Shown here: positions 1 to 8,426 of the stretch, piece by piece
How positions within the stretch are numbered: the first letter of the stretch is position 1
Layout: every line of letters starts with the position of its first letter
Origin: Spirochaetaceae bacterium 4572_59
GTDB taxonomy: Bacteria; Spirochaetota; Spirochaetia; DSM-2461
NCBI GenBank assembly: GCA_002084805.1
Contig: NBMC01000010.1
Location: 1-47,784, forward strand
DNA: 47,784 bases
Direction: 5' to 3'
Made by a program: the position numbers and the translations under genes
The notes under the pieces: generated by a model
Told to the model about the DNA's origin: nothing
Seen by the model: the letters and a program-made list of their open reading frames with translations, nothing else
The model's database searches: none

Positions 1-758
1 AGCGTGAACGAATCACTTCCGCTCTGATGGATCTTACTCAGAAAAAATCCCGTAAAGAAGCCGATTCCTGTTCCGGCAAGCACATCGGTACTCCAGTGAC
101 GATCCAGCCCCATTCTGGCAACATCCACTCCAAGGGCTGCCGTAAAGAGCAGAGCCGTAGACCAGTGGGGATAGTACATAAACCAGGGGGTAATCATGGC
201 TGCGGATATGGTCGCGTGGCCCGATGGAAAGGATTCGGCTCCGGAAAAATAGCTTCCCGAGAAAGGATCGAACTCAAGCTGCCCGTCCCTGGAATCAGGA
301 TCGGTTTCATCAGGTCGTTTTCTTCCGATGATATACTTGAAACTATTTGTAAAAAACTCAGCATAGGCTATAGATTGAAGGGAGGTGAATGCTGCATCCT
401 GCAGCTTTGTATTCTTCGTTAAGAGGGTTAAACCATAAAACCCTCCAACAATTTTGATAACATCTGTTGTTCCCAGGTAGTTTATATAGTTAAGAGGATT
501 CTTATCTCCGTCGCAGTAGTTTTCTCTGACCATGTAGCGGACATCATCGTCGGGCAGCATAAGGAGACCGCTGACACCCAGTACCCAGATCTGGCTTGCC
601 AGATAAGCTCCGTCTGTATGAACAAAAAGATTATAGGGGTCGCACACAAACCATCCAAGATGTTTTCCTAAGTTCTCTATGCTTTGTGCAGGCAGGGAGA
701 TGTTAAGAAATAGAATTGAAATAAACAGGAAGTCCTGAATCTTTATACGATGCTTCAT
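1..758 (-). CDS. PAP2-family phosphatase, exported (3' end beyond window)
   Basis: Reading the minus strand from the ATG at 758 gives 252 open codons that run off the left edge. Residues 1-26 look like a signal peptide ending near LPAQS. The three PAP2 phosphatase motifs are present in order: K-x6-RP (K141 to R148-P149), SFPSGH (H181) and R-x5-H-x3-D (R215, H221, D225). In this superfamily the two His residues and the Asp carry out phosphoester hydrolysis through a phospho-His intermediate. Substrates are typically lipid phosphates or undecaprenyl diphosphate, so a periplasmic or membrane lipid phosphatase role is inferred. The Ser that normally precedes the third-motif Arg is Ala here. There is no obvious Shine-Dalgarno before the ATG. 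A lipid glycosyltransferase is transcribed divergently next door. Confidence 0.85.
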   Translation of the reverse strand, partial: MKHRIKIQDFLFISILFLNISLPAQSIENLGKHLGWFVCDPYNLFVHTDGAYLASQIWVLGVSGLLMLPDDDVRYMVRENYCDGDKNPLNYINYLGTTDVIKIVGGFYGLTLLTKNTKLQDAAFTSLQSIAYAEFFTNSFKYIIGRKRPDETDPDSRDGQLEFDPFSGSYFSGAESFPSGHATISAAMITPWFMYYPHWSTALLFTAALGVDVARMGLDRHWSTDVLAGTGIGFFTGFFLSKIHQSGSDSFT

Positions 759-773
759 AGCGTTGTAATTCTG

Positions 774-801
774 AGTATAAATGATATCCCTGCAATTGCA
801 A
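774..801 (-). promoter_or_regulatory. candidate sigma70-type promoter for the PAP2 gene
   Basis: On the minus strand TTGCAA (801-796) and TATACT (779-774) are separated by 16 bases. The predicted transcription start would leave a leader of only about 8-9 bases before the ATG at 758, which fits the absence of a ribosome-binding site. The -35 sits in a TGCAATTGCA palindrome (791-800). Prediction by eye only. Confidence 0.35.
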
Positions 802-928
802 ATTTTTTGTCTGTAATCAAGCTCTCTCAAGGCGTCAGCCCTAATGGGATTAAAGAACTCTATAGCATCTTCCTGTAAAATCCTATACATTTCTTTCATC
901 AGGGTAGATGATAGGGATGGATAAATAT

Positions 929-2200
929 ATGAGAATAGCAATTTTTACAGATGCCTTTTATCCTCAGATCAATGGGATCGTTACTTCAATCATCAATATG
1001 GCAGAGAACCTGGCCCGGAGAGGACACAGTATAATAATTGTGGCTCCCAGCTATTACCGGAAGAAGGACGAGTATTCCTATCCGGGGGTTAAGGTCAAAC
1101 GAATTCTTTCGGTCCCCGCCGGATTTTATGAGGATTTCCGCTGGACCCTTACAGTAGATCCCAGCGTACCCCGAATGCTGAAAAGAGAGAAGATTGAACT
1201 GGTCCACTTTATGACTCCCGTTTTTGTCTCCCTTATGGGAATCAAATATGCCAGAAGACTGGGAATCCCTGTTGTGGGAACATTCCATACTTTTATAGCC
1301 GATCCCCTATACTATAAGCAGTTTTTTACAGGACCCATAAAAGTGACAGAGGAAATCGCCTGGCACTATCTTAATCTTTTTTATGATACGGCAGATCATG
1401 TTAGCTCTCCCACCCCGGAAGCGGTTAAGGTTATCCGGCAGAATGGATGCACTGCCCCGCTGGAAGCCCTTTCCAACGGGATCGATACAAGTCTGTTTGA
1501 CAGCCTTAAGCGGGAGGAAATTAAAGAAAAATACGCCCTGGGTGATCAGGTTGTCCTCTTTGTGGGGCGTATCTCCCATGAGAAGAATCTGAAGGCTCTT
1601 ATTGACAGCTTCGACTTGGTTGTCCGGACGAATCCAGAAGCACAACTGCTGATTGTTGGTCACGGCCCCCAGAAAGAATTCTACCAGGATTACGCTTCTG
1701 AAAAGAGCTGCCGTGACCGGGTTATCTTTACGGGATCCATGAGCTATAAGGAACTGCTCAGCTCGGGCCTGTACAGTCTGGGATCCCTATTTGTGACGGC
1801 TTCTGAAACTGAGACCCAGGGAATTACCATGTTGGAAGCTCAGGCCAACCGTCTGATTTGTCTGGGCCCTGCCACCGGAGGAATCATAGATCTGATCGAA
1901 GACGGTGTAAACGGATACTTTATTGATCCGGCTTCACCCGAGGATATGGCCGGGAAGATTAGTTTTGTGCTGAATCATCTTGATAAACTGGACGCAATGA
2001 AAGAGAAAGCTCTTGAAATGATGAGCAGTCATGAGATGAAGAGTGTGATTGACCGCTGGGAAGCCATCTACAAAGAACTGATAGACAGGGAAGTGCCTGC
2101 CGGAAAGCTACCTACCCTGCATTTCAGAGACCTTTTGAGCTATGTCTGTTCTTTCCAGCTGGATTTTGCTTATCTGAAGAAGATGAATCTCCGGCGTTAA
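929..2200 (+). CDS. GT4-family glycosyltransferase (diacylglycerol glucosyltransferase-like)
   Basis: A 423-residue retaining glycosyltransferase of the GT4/GT1 fold. The N-terminus MRIAIFTDAFYPQINGI is typical of the acceptor-binding Rossmann domain of diacylglycerol glycosyltransferases and PimB/Mgs-like enzymes. The C-terminal nucleotide-sugar domain starts at VVLFVGRISHEKN and contains the EX7E-type segment ETETQGITMLEA that contacts the donor phosphate and sugar. Earlier in-frame ATGs at 908 and 917 exist. I prefer 929 because the conserved family start lies there and a purine-rich AGGGATGG precedes it. The protein probably acts at the inner face of the membrane to make glycolipid, but the acceptor cannot be read from the sequence. 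It is monocistronic and converges on the carboxylase operon. Confidence 0.85.
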   Translation: MRIAIFTDAFYPQINGIVTSIINMAENLARRGHSIIIVAPSYYRKKDEYSYPGVKVKRILSVPAGFYEDFRWTLTVDPSVPRMLKREKIELVHFMTPVFVSLMGIKYARRLGIPVVGTFHTFIADPLYYKQFFTGPIKVTEEIAWHYLNLFYDTADHVSSPTPEAVKVIRQNGCTAPLEALSNGIDTSLFDSLKREEIKEKYALGDQVVLFVGRISHEKNLKALIDSFDLVVRTNPEAQLLIVGHGPQKEFYQDYASEKSCRDRVIFTGSMSYKELLSSGLYSLGSLFVTASETETQGITMLEAQANRLICLGPATGGIIDLIEDGVNGYFIDPASPEDMAGKISFVLNHLDKLDAMKEKALEMMSSHEMKSVIDRWEAIYKELIDREVPAGKLPTLHFRDLLSYVCSFQLDFAYLKKMNLRR

Positions 2201-2218
2201 GATATTATGTCAAAAAAA

Positions 2219-2250
2219 TACCCGCTCCGGATTATTCTCCGGAGCGGGTA
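2219..2250 (-). terminator. rho-independent terminator of the carboxylase operon
   Basis: A perfect 13-bp stem (2219-2231 with 2238-2250) encloses a 6-base loop. On the minus strand the hairpin is followed by ATTTTTTTG, a good U-tract, so it mainly terminates the leftward carboxylase operon ending at 2271. The plus-strand side has only a weak T-rich tail, but the strong stem could also stop the glycosyltransferase transcript. Confidence 0.85.
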
Positions 2251-2270
2251 GAATCTATTTATTCAATTTT

Positions 2271-4919
2271 TTATTTCAGCCGCTTCATCCCGTTTTCAAT
2301 AGATTTGATCAGATAGGGGCGAATCGTCTCCGGGCTGACCACATCATCGATAGAACCGACTTTCCTGGCCCTTGCCACAGAATGTATCTGGTCGAACTTC
2401 TGACCCAGGTCCGTCTGTTTTTCATTATATACCTTTTGAAACAGTTCGTCATAATCCTTCTGTGTACACATCCCGCTGTCCAGAAAGTTGCGGCACTCGG
2501 CTATCCGGGAATCCAGGTAGGTTCTTCTGCTGACTTCACGGGGAAAAACAACCGCTGCTGCGGGAGCTCCTCCCAGTACGGATGCAAAGGATCCCTGCAC
2601 CGCCGCCGATCGCATATTCGGGTTGAGGGACTTGGAAAAAACGACATAGGCTCCGCCGTGGTAACGGGCCACTACCATAAAGGATATAGGCCCCTTATAG
2701 TTTACAATGGCTCGTCCAATCTCCGCACCGTATTCCAGCTGTAGATTCCGTAAACTTTCGGGTGAACCGTCAAAACCTGAAAGGTTGGCCAGGATCACCA
2801 GAGGCATTCTTCCGGAAAAGGAGTTGATTCCTCTTGCCACCTTCTTGGAGGATTGGGGAAACAGGGTTCCTCCTGTCCACATTTCGGGTCCGTCATGGGG
2901 GATGGAGCCGAAACGGGGTAGGGGACGGCTCTCAATACCGATCATACCGGCTGCATAACCTCCGATCCGAGTCTCCCAAACAATGGAGGTATCAGCGTCT
3001 TTCATCCGCTGCCATCGTTCAAAGTATCCCGCATCCGTATCAATTACAGCAGACATAATCTGGCGGATATCGAAGGGTTTTTTTCTTTCAGGGTTCTTAT
3101 ATATACTGAAAATATCTCCAATAGTTTCAAATCCCTGATCCAGAAAGTCATTATAGGGAAGTTTCGTAATATCTCTATCAGCGTAATCTTTTGTTTCCAT
3201 GCGGGGAGGAAAGGCCTCTCCTGCCGCCTTATAGCTGAACTTGTAGTGATCCAGTAGCATCTGATAGGCATCTGCCAGGGTTTTTGCTCTCATCTGGGAC
3301 TGTCCGTTGGGAGCCATGATCTTTTCAGCCCCTCCTATATCCAGGTTTGTTTCACCCGATACGGAACCGGAGAAGTCCAGTGCCCGTTTTCCCGTTAGAA
3401 GCATGGAGGCATCATCGGTCATAATCAGAATACCCTTGTTGTGCATCAGCATGGTGGCTTCCGCATTCCAGTAGGACTGGGCGCCGACATTAACACCGGG
3501 AATGATGATATTGATCTCTCCACCGTCCTGGGTGAAATTTATAATCCTTCTCAGAGCCGAAGCGGTCCAGTCCAGGTTTTCTGTTCCGGTTTCCATATCG
3601 ATCTTGGCACCTGATGAGATAGGAAGCCATTCCACGGGAATCTGTTTTTCTTCGGCCAGATCCAAAGCTCCTATAACACGGCGGCTCTCCGGTTCTGCCA
3701 GGCTTCCCAGGTCTCTGGTCGGATCAGAGAGGATAATGACTCTTTCCAGACTTGTTTTCTGATCAGGGTGGGGATGTTTGATAATACCAAAAACCACATT
3801 GGAGCTGTTCTGACCATAGGGCCTGTCTTTAACAGAGATTACTTCCTGTTCTCCCGATGAGGTAATCTCCACATCAAACTCTTCAAATTCCCCTCTGGGG
3901 AATCCCTTATAGAGAGGAAGCCCCGCATAGGTAATCATCTGAAGAAATTCATAGGGATATACCATATTCCTCTGACGAGCCCTTACGATTTTACCGGTAT
4001 AGCTGTCCTGAATCTCCAGCGCGGATGTCTGGGGTTTGCGGCTGCGCATGGTGAACTGATCCTGGGATATATTACTCATGATAAGTTCCAGTTCCCGGAC
4101 CTTATCTTCAGACCAGCGTTTTCTACGGGTATAGACAACGATCTTTTCCAGTCCCAGGTCATGTGTCTGAGGAATAATTTTCAGTCCATAGTTTTGCATC
4201 TGTTTCAGTTTCAGGTTTTGGAGGGAACGATTATGCATGATAATCCTGTTCCACTGCAGACGGAATTTATATTTTGCCTGGACAGATCTCATGGCGAAAA
4301 CAGCATCATTAAAGGTGTTTTCGAAGAGAATCATACGGTCAATATTGTCCTCATCCGCCCATTCTGCCTTGGGATCGGAGAAGCTTGCCAGAGCAAAGAG
4401 ACGTTTTTCCCTGGGATTTTCGATTGCTGTCGATTCCAGCAGGGTAACTGTATTGGATTTGTACAGGATTGTATGGTCAAATTTCTGTAGACGGATGACC
4501 CTGAGTTCCCGGAATTCCAGGGGACTGAATCCCCGGGCCAAGCGGTACTCTTTCCATACATTTTCATGATTCATATAGGTTCTGTAGAACTGGTATTCTT
4601 CTGGTGCAAACCAGCCGATATTCAGTTTTGCGACTCTTGAATCGATTGTCCAGGGAGCCTTATTCAAATAGTCCTTATCCGCCTTTCTTTCGGAGAGGAT
4701 AATAAGGTTAATTGAAAGATCTTCTTCTGCCCCTGAAAGATCCGCAAGATCACAGATGAGAGAGTCTTTTAGATCACTTTCTTTTAGAACAGTTGTAATC
4801 TCTTTATGAAGAAGGTCTATATCCAGATTGCCACTTTCACAGTAATAGGCATTGAGACCATTTTTTCCAAGCAGTTTACCCCTCTCGAAATCTCTGTCAC
4901 GGTTGAAACGACGTCCCAT
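2271..4919 (-). CDS. acyl-CoA carboxylase central region and carboxyltransferase
   Basis: About 882 residues. The C-terminal half is a biotin-dependent carboxyltransferase, shown by the crotonase-fold segments SGFDGSPESLRN, GPISFMVVARYHGGAYVVFS and GGAPAAAVVF. It transfers carboxyl from carboxybiotin to an acyl-CoA, most likely acetyl-CoA, giving malonyl-CoA for fatty-acid synthesis. The N-terminal half resembles the central region of eukaryotic ACC (for example EIQDSYTGKIVRARQ), and LLTGKRALDFSG with LDIGGAEKIM resembles the eukaryotic CT N-lobe. That layout is unlike the small AccA/AccD subunits. The start is taken at the ATG at 4919 because it overlaps the upstream stop (TAATG) and has GGAAA just before it. 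An ATG at 4934 would add five residues. Partner of the adjacent biotin carboxylase gene. Confidence 0.85.
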   Translation of the reverse strand: MGRRFNRDRDFERGKLLGKNGLNAYYCESGNLDIDLLHKEITTVLKESDLKDSLICDLADLSGAEEDLSINLIILSERKADKDYLNKAPWTIDSRVAKLNIGWFAPEEYQFYRTYMNHENVWKEYRLARGFSPLEFRELRVIRLQKFDHTILYKSNTVTLLESTAIENPREKRLFALASFSDPKAEWADEDNIDRMILFENTFNDAVFAMRSVQAKYKFRLQWNRIIMHNRSLQNLKLKQMQNYGLKIIPQTHDLGLEKIVVYTRRKRWSEDKVRELELIMSNISQDQFTMRSRKPQTSALEIQDSYTGKIVRARQRNMVYPYEFLQMITYAGLPLYKGFPRGEFEEFDVEITSSGEQEVISVKDRPYGQNSSNVVFGIIKHPHPDQKTSLERVIILSDPTRDLGSLAEPESRRVIGALDLAEEKQIPVEWLPISSGAKIDMETGTENLDWTASALRRIINFTQDGGEINIIIPGVNVGAQSYWNAEATMLMHNKGILIMTDDASMLLTGKRALDFSGSVSGETNLDIGGAEKIMAPNGQSQMRAKTLADAYQMLLDHYKFSYKAAGEAFPPRMETKDYADRDITKLPYNDFLDQGFETIGDIFSIYKNPERKKPFDIRQIMSAVIDTDAGYFERWQRMKDADTSIVWETRIGGYAAGMIGIESRPLPRFGSIPHDGPEMWTGGTLFPQSSKKVARGINSFSGRMPLVILANLSGFDGSPESLRNLQLEYGAEIGRAIVNYKGPISFMVVARYHGGAYVVFSKSLNPNMRSAAVQGSFASVLGGAPAAAVVFPREVSRRTYLDSRIAECRNFLDSGMCTQKDYDELFQKVYNEKQTDLGQKFDQIHSVARARKVGSIDDVVSPETIRPYLIKSIENGMKRLK

Positions 4920-7645
4920 TATTTCCAGACCCATGCTGCGGTGTTTTTCATTGTTTTCTTTTTGATTTTTGCTACCGTAATGGCATCGATGATTTTATAC
5001 CGGGCATAGAGGGCCGCATCAGCGGTGGCAGGATCGATTGTCTGGGTGAGTGCTACGATCCGGCCGATAACAGCAGATAGCTTTGTATGGATTTCCTGAA
5101 AAACAGGAAGATCTTCCATGGCAAAGAGAATCTGTTTCAGAATGTCATGTTTTTTATTCAGTCTACCATGTGACTGGTAAATATGATAAAGAGCCTTACT
5201 CCTGATTTTTTTATCAGCGTCTTCCTTATGATAGAAGTCTGTACAGCTCTTCAGGTCATCCAGAAAATCCTGGGGAAGACCCTTTTTTCTGTCTTTTTCC
5301 CGGAGGAAATAGTGGGTCAGCAATTCCTGATAGCTCATGGGGCGTGCAAAACTGTTTGTCAGTAGCTCTTTGTTTGTAAAAAGCTGCTCAACTACCGTAT
5401 AGGAATCCATAATCCGGATCAGTTCAGGAACCAGGCGTGTTTTATACTCTGCATTGGCCTTTGTAAAATCCAGGAGCTGACGGAAAGCCTTCAGAGAGGA
5501 ACTGCCGTAGTCGAACCCCAGAAAAACGGCATTCAGTTTTCTTAAGAGGTATTTCCATTTATCCTCTCCTTCCACTTGAATCTTATCAAAAGAGACCACA
5601 TCCTGTCCCGTTGTTTCAACTTCTTCTTCCTGATCTTTCAGATCAAGCATGACAAGAGGCTGTCCCGCCGTAATCTGGGCTCCCTGGGAGATACAAATTT
5701 CACTGACAATACCATCTCCGGGAGACTCTACGAGCATTTCCATTTTCATGGCTTCCAGTACAATCAGGATATCGCCCTTTTTAACCTTCTGTCCCAGCTT
5801 GGTATTGATGGATAACACGATGGCCGGTGAAGGAGATTTTACATAGCCACCTGAATCGCTTTCCAGCATGACAGGATAACCGTCCACTTCACACTGAAGC
5901 ATATCAGCCCGGTTTACCATAAGAATATTGTAACGTTTATTATCCAGAATCAGCAAAGATTCCTGCTCTCCCTTTTTGTAGCGGCAGATAAGGTCCTTAT
6001 CTTCAAAACGAATGTGGTAGTTGTCTCCCCCCATATCACGGACCTGGAATTTATAGTTATTGCCAGCGCTAGTCAGGCTTATTTCATATCCTGTCGCACT
6101 GAGCATCGTCCGGGGATGGCCTATTCGGCTGATCTCTTCTTCAAAATTCAGATAGTCTGTGCCGAACTGTTTAGAATACATCTCTACGGCACCGGCCAAA
6201 AGGGCTGCCCGGGTTTTATCTTCCTGCTGTAGCACTTGACGGGTTTTCAGTAGTTCTTCTACAAAACCGGTATGTATTCCGCCTTTTTTAATGGCCTCAT
6301 GATTCAGAAGTTCCAGTAGAAATGCCCTGTTTGTGGTTCCGTTGTGGATATTGATTTTTAAAGCCTGAAGTGCCTGCTCCAAACGCGCCAGGGCCTCCGC
6401 TCTGCTGGGAGCATGAGCGATAATCTTGGCAACCATGGAATCGAACTCGGAAGGGATGGTACTGCCCTGCTCTATACCGGAGTCTACACGGATTCCGGGG
6501 CCAGCTGGTGCTTTAAAAAGGATAACCTTTCCCGGAGCAGGGCTGAAATCTCTGTCGGGATCTTCTGCATTAAGCCGTACTTCAATTACAGCACCAAAGG
6601 ACTTTCTGTCAGAAAGATCCACCTTTTTACCGCGGGCTACATCTATCTGTCCTTTTACAAGGTCTACGCCGTAGAGGGTTTCCGTAATGGGGTGTTCTAC
6701 CTGCAAACGGGTATTGACTTCCATAAAGTAATACTCTTTCCGGTTCAGGTCATAGAGGTATTCCACCGTTCCCGCACCGGCATAGTCTGCGGCAAGAATC
6801 AGACGCTTGGCTGCTTCCTGCATTTCTATCAGCATCTCTTCAGGGAGTCCTGCAGGCGGTGTTTCTTCGATAATTTTCTGATTCTTTCTCTGGGCGGAAC
6901 AGTCTCGTACACCAAAGGTGTTGACCATGCCATACATATCCGCAAGGGTCTGGACTTCAAGGTGGCGGCCTCTTTCAACCAGTGCTTCAATAAAGACAAT
7001 ATCGTTCCCGGTAATTCGTATCGTTTCTTCTCTGGCGGATTTGAACTGGACTGCCAGCTCTTCGGCTGTCCTGACGAAACGGATTCCACGTCCGCCACCG
7101 GCATTGGAAGCCTTTACAATAACAGGGTACCCGATCTCCAGGGAGATCTTTCTGGCATCTTCCAGATCCTTAACCGCTCTTTTACTCCAGGGCAGGATGG
7201 GAACATCCGCCTGGTCGGCCAGTTCCTTGGCTTGGATTTTATCACCCAGCAGAGCCATGGATTTACTGGAAGGGCCCATGAAGGCGATTCCCTTCTTTTC
7301 TATTTCTTTGGCAAAGGGGGCATCTTCGGACACAAATCCCCAGCCGACCCATATGGCATCGCAGTTTTTCTTATCAATACCCTGTATCATCAGTTCATGA
7401 TCCAGGTAGGGAGATTTCTGTTTTCCCGGGTATCCTGAAAGATCCGACAGGAGCAGTACATCATCTGCCATTTTAACGAAAGGGGCATTCTCCTCGGCTT
7501 CAATGTAAAATGCTACAGTTTGCATCTCTGTTCCGTGGAAGGAATTGTATTCTCTGACGGCTCTGATAAAACGCAGGGCTGCTTCTCCTCTGTTGATAAT
7601 TCCTATACGGGCATTGTCTTTCAGAATGATTGTATCTTTCTGCAT
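4919..7645 (-). CDS. biotin carboxylase plus biotin carrier protein fusion
   Basis: 908 residues. Residues about 10-465 are biotin carboxylase: the ATP-grasp glycine loop KASNAGGGRGIRF (178-190), RDCSAQRKNQKIIEE (247-261) and EVNTRLQVEH (309-318). A biotinyl domain follows with EAMKMEM (631-637), biotin lysine K634. Stretches such as IWVGWGFVSEDAPF and FMGPSSKSMALLGDKI match eukaryotic ACC rather than bacterial AccC. After the carrier domain there are about 230 helical residues, as at the start of the eukaryotic ACC central domain. The protein carboxylates its own biotin with ATP and bicarbonate and hands it to the carboxyltransferase encoded next, whose start overlaps this stop. Size and order suggest a eukaryote-type ACC cut into two chains. 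Confidence 0.88.
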   Translation of the reverse strand: MQKDTIILKDNARIGIINRGEAALRFIRAVREYNSFHGTEMQTVAFYIEAEENAPFVKMADDVLLLSDLSGYPGKQKSPYLDHELMIQGIDKKNCDAIWVGWGFVSEDAPFAKEIEKKGIAFMGPSSKSMALLGDKIQAKELADQADVPILPWSKRAVKDLEDARKISLEIGYPVIVKASNAGGGRGIRFVRTAEELAVQFKSAREETIRITGNDIVFIEALVERGRHLEVQTLADMYGMVNTFGVRDCSAQRKNQKIIEETPPAGLPEEMLIEMQEAAKRLILAADYAGAGTVEYLYDLNRKEYYFMEVNTRLQVEHPITETLYGVDLVKGQIDVARGKKVDLSDRKSFGAVIEVRLNAEDPDRDFSPAPGKVILFKAPAGPGIRVDSGIEQGSTIPSEFDSMVAKIIAHAPSRAEALARLEQALQALKINIHNGTTNRAFLLELLNHEAIKKGGIHTGFVEELLKTRQVLQQEDKTRAALLAGAVEMYSKQFGTDYLNFEEEISRIGHPRTMLSATGYEISLTSAGNNYKFQVRDMGGDNYHIRFEDKDLICRYKKGEQESLLILDNKRYNILMVNRADMLQCEVDGYPVMLESDSGGYVKSPSPAIVLSINTKLGQKVKKGDILIVLEAMKMEMLVESPGDGIVSEICISQGAQITAGQPLVMLDLKDQEEEVETTGQDVVSFDKIQVEGEDKWKYLLRKLNAVFLGFDYGSSSLKAFRQLLDFTKANAEYKTRLVPELIRIMDSYTVVEQLFTNKELLTNSFARPMSYQELLTHYFLREKDRKKGLPQDFLDDLKSCTDFYHKEDADKKIRSKALYHIYQSHGRLNKKHDILKQILFAMEDLPVFQEIHTKLSAVIGRIVALTQTIDPATADAALYARYKIIDAITVAKIKKKTMKNTAAWVWK

Positions 7646-7770
7646 AATCCTTCCTTTGTATTTCGGGTTTAGTTCCGGCGCTACAGGCGCTTAAGGCAAA
7701 ACCACTGTCTGTTACCGCTAAACTTTCCGGTACAGTATTTATCCATTTTATTAGATATTCGCGCTGGGTT

Positions 7771-7799
7771 TATTTTGACAGATATGCGAAAAATGTCAA
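7771..7799 (-). promoter_or_regulatory. candidate promoter and inverted repeat upstream of the carboxylase operon
   Basis: On the minus strand TTGACA (7799-7794) is followed 17 bases later by AAAATA (7776-7771). The same DNA is an inverted repeat, TTGACA at 7775-7780 and TGTCAA at 7794-7799, 13 bases apart, with near-matching bases further out. The repeat covers the -35 and touches the -10, an arrangement expected for a repressor operator. No regulator can be assigned. Confidence 0.4.
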
Positions 7800-7911
7800 T
7801 ATCAATGAAGCTGAATAGAGATGATAGGGCTGAAAAGCTTAATGAAACAGTTGCAACTCTGCATGGAAAAGTTGAAAAGTTTTGTTTTTTCTGAAGGCAC
7901 ATAGGTTTTTT

Positions 7912-7925
7912 CCTATTATAATAGG
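7912..7925. promoter_or_regulatory. 14-bp palindrome CCTATTATAATAGG
   Basis: A perfect palindrome with a TATAAT in its centre, 46 bases before the first gene of the envelope operon. A third half-site ATAGG lies at 7901-7905. It may be an operator overlapping a -10 element. No good -35 was found at the right distance. The rest of the 7646-7970 gap holds no recognisable gene. Confidence 0.3.
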
Positions 7926-7970
7926 ACAAATGTACTATATTAATAGTATATAAAGTGAGGACTGCAAATT

Positions 7971-8426
7971 ATGAAAGAATTTTTTATTATGTTCTGTCTT
8001 CTATTACTTGGAAGTTCCGCCTTATGGGGACAATCTAATGAAGTGATAGATCAGTTTCTGGAGATAGAGCAGGCCGATGTCGGTACGACAATGCTCCTAT
8101 TGGGACAGTCACTGGGAGAACTTCCCGATTCTGCCGATACTGCTGCTGCAGAGAATTGGGCAGAGGCTCAATCCTGGTATAAGTATATCAAATCCATAGA
8201 CGGTGAAGATTTTTTCCCCCTTGGTCGGTATTTTGCAGTTCTGTATAATTGCTATGGAATTGAAAGCAGAAGCATGATGTTTTCTCTTTTCAAGACGCCA
8301 CGCTATGCTGCTATGGACGCCTATGATCAGGAGTATTTCTTCGGATCCCTTTTTCATACCCGTCCGGTGACCTCTCAGGAGGTGCTGTACAGTATCACAA
8401 AAGCTATGGAGGTCTCAGGTGAATAA
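7971..8426 (+). CDS. exported protein of unknown function
   Basis: 151 residues with a clear signal peptide (about 1-20, cleavage plausible after LWG or WGQ). The mature part is mostly acidic and helical, with no motif I recognise. A GAGGA-like Shine-Dalgarno precedes the ATG. Its stop overlaps the GTG start of the next gene by eight bases, so it is the first gene of a four-gene envelope operon with an outer-membrane-like protein, a FecR-domain protein and a lipoprotein. By context it probably works in the periplasm. No function is assigned. Confidence 0.7.
   Translation: MKEFFIMFCLLLLGSSALWGQSNEVIDQFLEIEQADVGTTMLLLGQSLGELPDSADTAAAENWAEAQSWYKYIKSIDGEDFFPLGRYFAVLYNCYGIESRSMMFSLFKTPRYAAMDAYDQEYFFGSLFHTRPVTSQEVLYSITKAMEVSGE

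Noticed and set aside
27..422. 131-codon plus-strand open frame at the left edge
   Set aside because: Antisense to the PAP2 phosphatase gene, which has all three catalytic motifs on the minus strand.
6413..7438. 341-codon plus-strand open frame
   Set aside because: It lies wholly antisense to the biotin carboxylase domain, whose motifs are unmistakable; its own sequence has no domain-like pattern.
7681..7929. 82-codon minus-strand frame upstream of the carboxylase operon
   Set aside because: No ribosome-binding site, no recognisable family, and it covers the promoter and palindromes; treated as chance.
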